In this document: positions 61,522-64,000 of the stretch, piece by piece
Layout of the letters: each line of letters opens with the position of its first letter
How positions within the stretch are numbered: position 1 is the stretch's first letter
NCBI RefSeq assembly: GCF_014651895.1
Contig: NZ_BMXT01000001.1
Coordinates: 992,001 to 1,056,000 of the forward strand
Direction: 5' to 3'
Length of the DNA: 64,000 nt
DNA from: Rhodanobacter panaciterrae
Lineage (GTDB): Bacteria; Pseudomonadota; Gammaproteobacteria; Xanthomonadales; Rhodanobacteraceae
Position numbers and translations under genes: made by a program
Notes under the pieces: model-generated
The model's database searches: none
Seen by the model: only the letters and a program-made list of their open reading frames with translations
Told to the model about the DNA's origin: nothing

Positions 61522-64000
61522 GTGAATTCCGGCATCCTGGTGGTCGCTGCACAGCGCGAATTGCGCCGCAGCCTGTTCGATGCGCTCGATCAGGCGGGCT
61601 ATCCGCATATCCTTAGCGCGCGCGATGTGGCGCACGCGGCGATCCTGCTGGAGGGACGGCCGCCGCTGCCGCCGCTGCAGCTGATGGTGGTGGTGCTGGC
61701 CGGCGATGAGCAACAGGCCCGGAACAGTTGTGAGCAGCTACGGCGTCTGCCTGGCGGGGCCGATACGCCACTGATCGCCGTACTGGCGGAGGATGCCTCG
61801 TTCGGCCCGGCTGATCTGCCGGCGGGGATCGCGGACTGGCTTTCTACCGCCCAGATCGGCAACGAGCTGGTGGCGCGCTGGCGCCGCTCGCAAAGCGGCG
61901 ACCTGGGCTCGCGCAGGACGACCGTCGCGCCAGCCAGTGATGCACATGAGGATTACCGCTACGTCTTCGAAGAAAGCGACAGCGAGTGGCTGATAGCCGA
62001 TGCGCAGACTCTCCGCCTGCTCGAGGTCAGCCCGACGCTGGCTCGGCATAGCCGTCTGCACGCCAGTCAGTGGGAAGGGCTGCCACTGTCCGAGGTGTTA
62101 CGTTTCGAGGGCATTCCGATCGCGCAGGTGCTGGCCGAGGCTGACCGCAGCTGGTATCCATGTCAGCGCAAGTCGGCACAGGGGGTCGACATCGGCCAGG
62201 CCAGCGTGAGGCGCATACGGCACGCCGGACGCGATGCGCTGGCGCTGATGTTTCGCAGCGATCGTGCCGATCTGCGCGCCGAGGCGGCCTTGTCGCTGCT
62301 GTCGCGGATATTCGCCTCGACCAGCGGCGTCGATGCGCAGATTGCGGCTGGGCGCCTGCTGTTCGACGAATTGGGGCTGGATTATCTCGCCGTCTGGTCG
62401 GCGCGTCAGGACGGTGCCGATGCGCCGACCCAGCTGCTGCAGTTGTGGAATGGTGACGATCCGGTGTGGCCGCCAGCGCAGCTGCAGAGTTCCCTGCAGC
62501 TGGTGCTGGGCGGCAAGTCGATCCTGTACCGGTCCGATGCGAAGCGGCTGGCGCCGATCGATCCCTTGCTGCAGCAACTCGACCTGTCCGGCTTTGCCGG
62601 CTTGCCGCTGTACGACGAGCGTCATACCGTGCTTGGCGCGATGCTGGCCGGCAATCGCAAGAGCTTCGGCGAGATGGGCATCATCGAGCCGGTATTGCGT
62701 TGCGCCGCGGCCCGTTTCTCGCAGGTGCTGGAGTTGGGGCGCACGCGCGAGCAGGGCCGTGCCGAAGGCCTGGTCGATGCGTTGACCGGGTTGCCAAACA
62801 GGCTGCTGTTCAACGACCGGCTCGACACGATCATTCGCGAGGCAACCCGCAACGGCGAGTGTTTTGCCGTGTTGTTCGTCGATCTCGACCGCTTCAAGGC
62901 GATCAACGACACCTACGGTCATGCCGCCGGCGATCAGGTGCTGCGGACAGTTACCCAGCGCCTGTGCGGCAGCATCCGCGCTTCCGACACGGTGGCGCGC
63001 TATGCCGGCGACGAGTTCACCATCGTGTTGCGACATATCGTGAAGAACGACGACGTGTCGCGCGTGGCCGAAAAGATCGTGCAGGTGATGGAGACGCCGC
63101 TTTATCTCGATGACGGCACCGAATTGCAGGTGACCGTGTCGATGGGACTGAGTTTCTTCCCTGACGATGCGGGCGATGCGCAAACCCTGCTCAAGCATGC
63201 CGATGAGGCGATGTATGCGGCCAAGCATCTTGGCCGCAACAACTTCCAGATCTACGAAGTGAGTCCGGAATACGCGCAGGAACACGGCATGGCGTTGAAA
63301 AGCCGCTTGCGCCACGCCGAGGGTAATGGCGAATTGCGCGTGGTTTACCAGCCGCAGGTCAACACGGAGACTGAGGACATCGTCGGCATGGAAGCGCTGG
63401 TGCGCTGGGAGCATCCCGAGCTGGGCATGATCAGTCCGGCGGTATTCATTCCGCTGGCCGAAGAAACCGGCCTGATCGTCTCGATCGGCGAATGGGTGAT
63501 GCGCACAGCCTGCCTGCAGGCGAAAGAATGGGAGCAGCGCTATGGGCTGCGCCTGCGTCTGGGCGTGAATCTGTCTGCGGTGCAGTTGATGGAGCCGCAA
63601 CTGCTGGATACCGTGATCAAAGTGCTGCGCGAAACCGGCCTGGACCCCACCTTGCTCGAGATGGAGATCACCGAAAGCATCAGCATCAAGGCCGCGCCGA
63701 ACCTGGTGGAGAATTTGCACGCGCTGCACAAGCTGGGCTGCCATATCGCGATCGATGATTTCGGCACCGGCGCTGCGTCGCTGGACTATCTGCGTCGCTT
63801 GCCGGCCGACCGGATCAAGATCGATCAGAGTTTCGTGCGCAATATCGGCGTCGACCCCGACGACGAGGCGATCGTGCGCGCCACCATCGAGATGGCCCAT
63901 CGGCTGAAGCGTGCCGTGGTGGCAGAGGGCGTGGAAATCGAGCAGCACATGCAGTTCCTGCGCACCCATGGCTGCGATGAGCTGCAGGGCTACTTGTTCT
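61522..64000 (+). CDS. FimX-like protein: degenerate receiver, PAS/GAF-like, AGDEF and EAL domains (3' end missing)
   Basis: At least 826 residues, open to the right edge. GTG 61522 is preceded by GAGGTGG 8 bases upstream. The N-terminal 120 residues resemble a receiver domain (ILVVAAQRELRRSLFDAL), but the acidic pair is VVAA and the phosphorylation site region reads VVVLAGD, so it should not be phosphorylated. A PAS-like part (about 150-200) and a GAF-like part (about 260-410) follow. The cyclase motif is AGDEF at 495-499 with an intact RASD inhibitory site; EAL at 624-626 with DDFGTG is complete. Architecture resembles FimX, a type IV pilus regulator, though FimX itself is degenerate in both catalytic domains. 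Confidence 0.9.
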   Translation, partial: MNSGILVVAAQRELRRSLFDALDQAGYPHILSARDVAHAAILLEGRPPLPPLQLMVVVLAGDEQQARNSCEQLRRLPGGADTPLIAVLAEDASFGPADLPAGIADWLSTAQIGNELVARWRRSQSGDLGSRRTTVAPASDAHEDYRYVFEESDSEWLIADAQTLRLLEVSPTLARHSRLHASQWEGLPLSEVLRFEGIPIAQVLAEADRSWYPCQRKSAQGVDIGQASVRRIRHAGRDALALMFRSDRADLRAEAALSLLSRIFASTSGVDAQIAAGRLLFDELGLDYLAVWSARQDGADAPTQLLQLWNGDDPVWPPAQLQSSLQLVLGGKSILYRSDAKRLAPIDPLLQQLDLSGFAGLPLYDERHTVLGAMLAGNRKSFGEMGIIEPVLRCAAARFSQVLELGRTREQGRAEGLVDALTGLPNRLLFNDRLDTIIREATRNGECFAVLFVDLDRFKAINDTYGHAAGDQVLRTVTQRLCGSIRASDTVARYAGDEFTIVLRHIVKNDDVSRVAEKIVQVMETPLYLDDGTELQVTVSMGLSFFPDDAGDAQTLLKHADEAMYAAKHLGRNNFQIYEVSPEYAQEHGMALKSRLRHAEGNGELRVVYQPQVNTETEDIVGMEALVRWEHPELGMISPAVFIPLAEETGLIVSIGEWVMRTACLQAKEWEQRYGLRLRLGVNLSAVQLMEPQLLDTVIKVLRETGLDPTLLEMEITESISIKAAPNLVENLHALHKLGCHIAIDDFGTGAASLDYLRRLPADRIKIDQSFVRNIGVDPDDEAIVRATIEMAHRLKRAVVAEGVEIEQHMQFLRTHGCDELQGYLF

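Noticed and set aside
62098-63969. A 623-codon reverse frame opposite the FimX-like gene
   Set aside because: Antisense shadow. The forward frame has AGDEF, EAL and DDFGTG motifs and continues past the window edge.

Overview
The window is chromosomal DNA from a high-GC gammaproteobacterium. Gene order and protein flavour point to the order Xanthomonadales, most likely Rhodanobacteraceae (Rhodanobacter/Dyella-like). Supporting signs are the run pyrG-kdsA-eno-ftsB-ispD-ispF-truD-surE-pcm-nlpD, hupB followed directly by tRNA-Val and tRNA-Asp and then ppiD, tig-clpP-clpX-lon, a Stenotrophomonas L2-like class A beta-lactamase, a metal-dependent type KdsA, and no rpoS after nlpD. The genus is inferred, not proven. 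No phage, insertion sequence, CRISPR array or rRNA operon was seen. Layout: 1-17.6 kb is accessory. It holds a partial DUF4239-like membrane protein, a TetR regulator whose start codon lies inside a perfect 34-bp palindrome plus a CPBP membrane protease, a YghU/YfcG-type glutathione transferase, a large exported protein of unknown function, the beta-lactamase, cytochrome b561, a VIT-family transporter, a penicillin/AHL acylase, an exported alpha/beta hydrolase, several small or uncharacterised genes, a patatin-like lipase, a heme-oxygenase-fold protein and a PAS-PAS-GGDEF-EAL protein. 17.6-33.3 kb is core metabolism and envelope: Xaa-Pro aminopeptidase, then a compact operon for CTP, KDO-8-P, enolase, FtsB and MEP-pathway isoprenoids, TruD, SurE, Pcm, a YqaA-type protein and NlpD, then YhbY, RlmE and FtsH. 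33.5-43.6 kb holds tRNA genes (Arg, Pro, Arg, His, Lys, Leu), the trigger factor/ClpP/ClpX/Lon proteostasis block, HU with tRNA-Val and tRNA-Asp, and PpiD. 43.7-53.3 kb holds MltD and GloB, RNase HI and DNA polymerase III epsilon, a PP2C phosphatase, tRNA-Ser, a cluster of small hairpins, the divergent pair ppsA/ppsR, a DUF1249 protein and a reverse-strand tRNA-Ala-Glu-Asp unit. 53.5-64 kb holds a CPA2 antiporter without an RCK domain, an FkpA-like isomerase, UDP-glucose dehydrogenase, SlyX, a DUF2058 protein, a FadB-like bifunctional beta-oxidation enzyme and, running off the right edge, a FimX-like protein with a degenerate receiver, a GAF-like region, AGDEF and EAL domains. Working themes: protein quality control is concentrated in one place (trigger factor, ClpXP, Lon, FtsH, PpiD, FkpA). 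Envelope biogenesis is spread through the core block (KdsA, FtsB, NlpD, MltD, Ugd). Two multidomain cyclic-di-GMP proteins mark the two ends. Many transcription units can be read directly: near-consensus promoters precede the tRNA units and hupB, and intrinsic terminators bound most units. The items most worth a second look are the palindromic, probably leaderless tetR start, the hairpin cluster beside ppsA, the FimX-like gene with its unknown partner, the large unknown exported protein, and the compensatory difference between the two tRNA-Asp genes.
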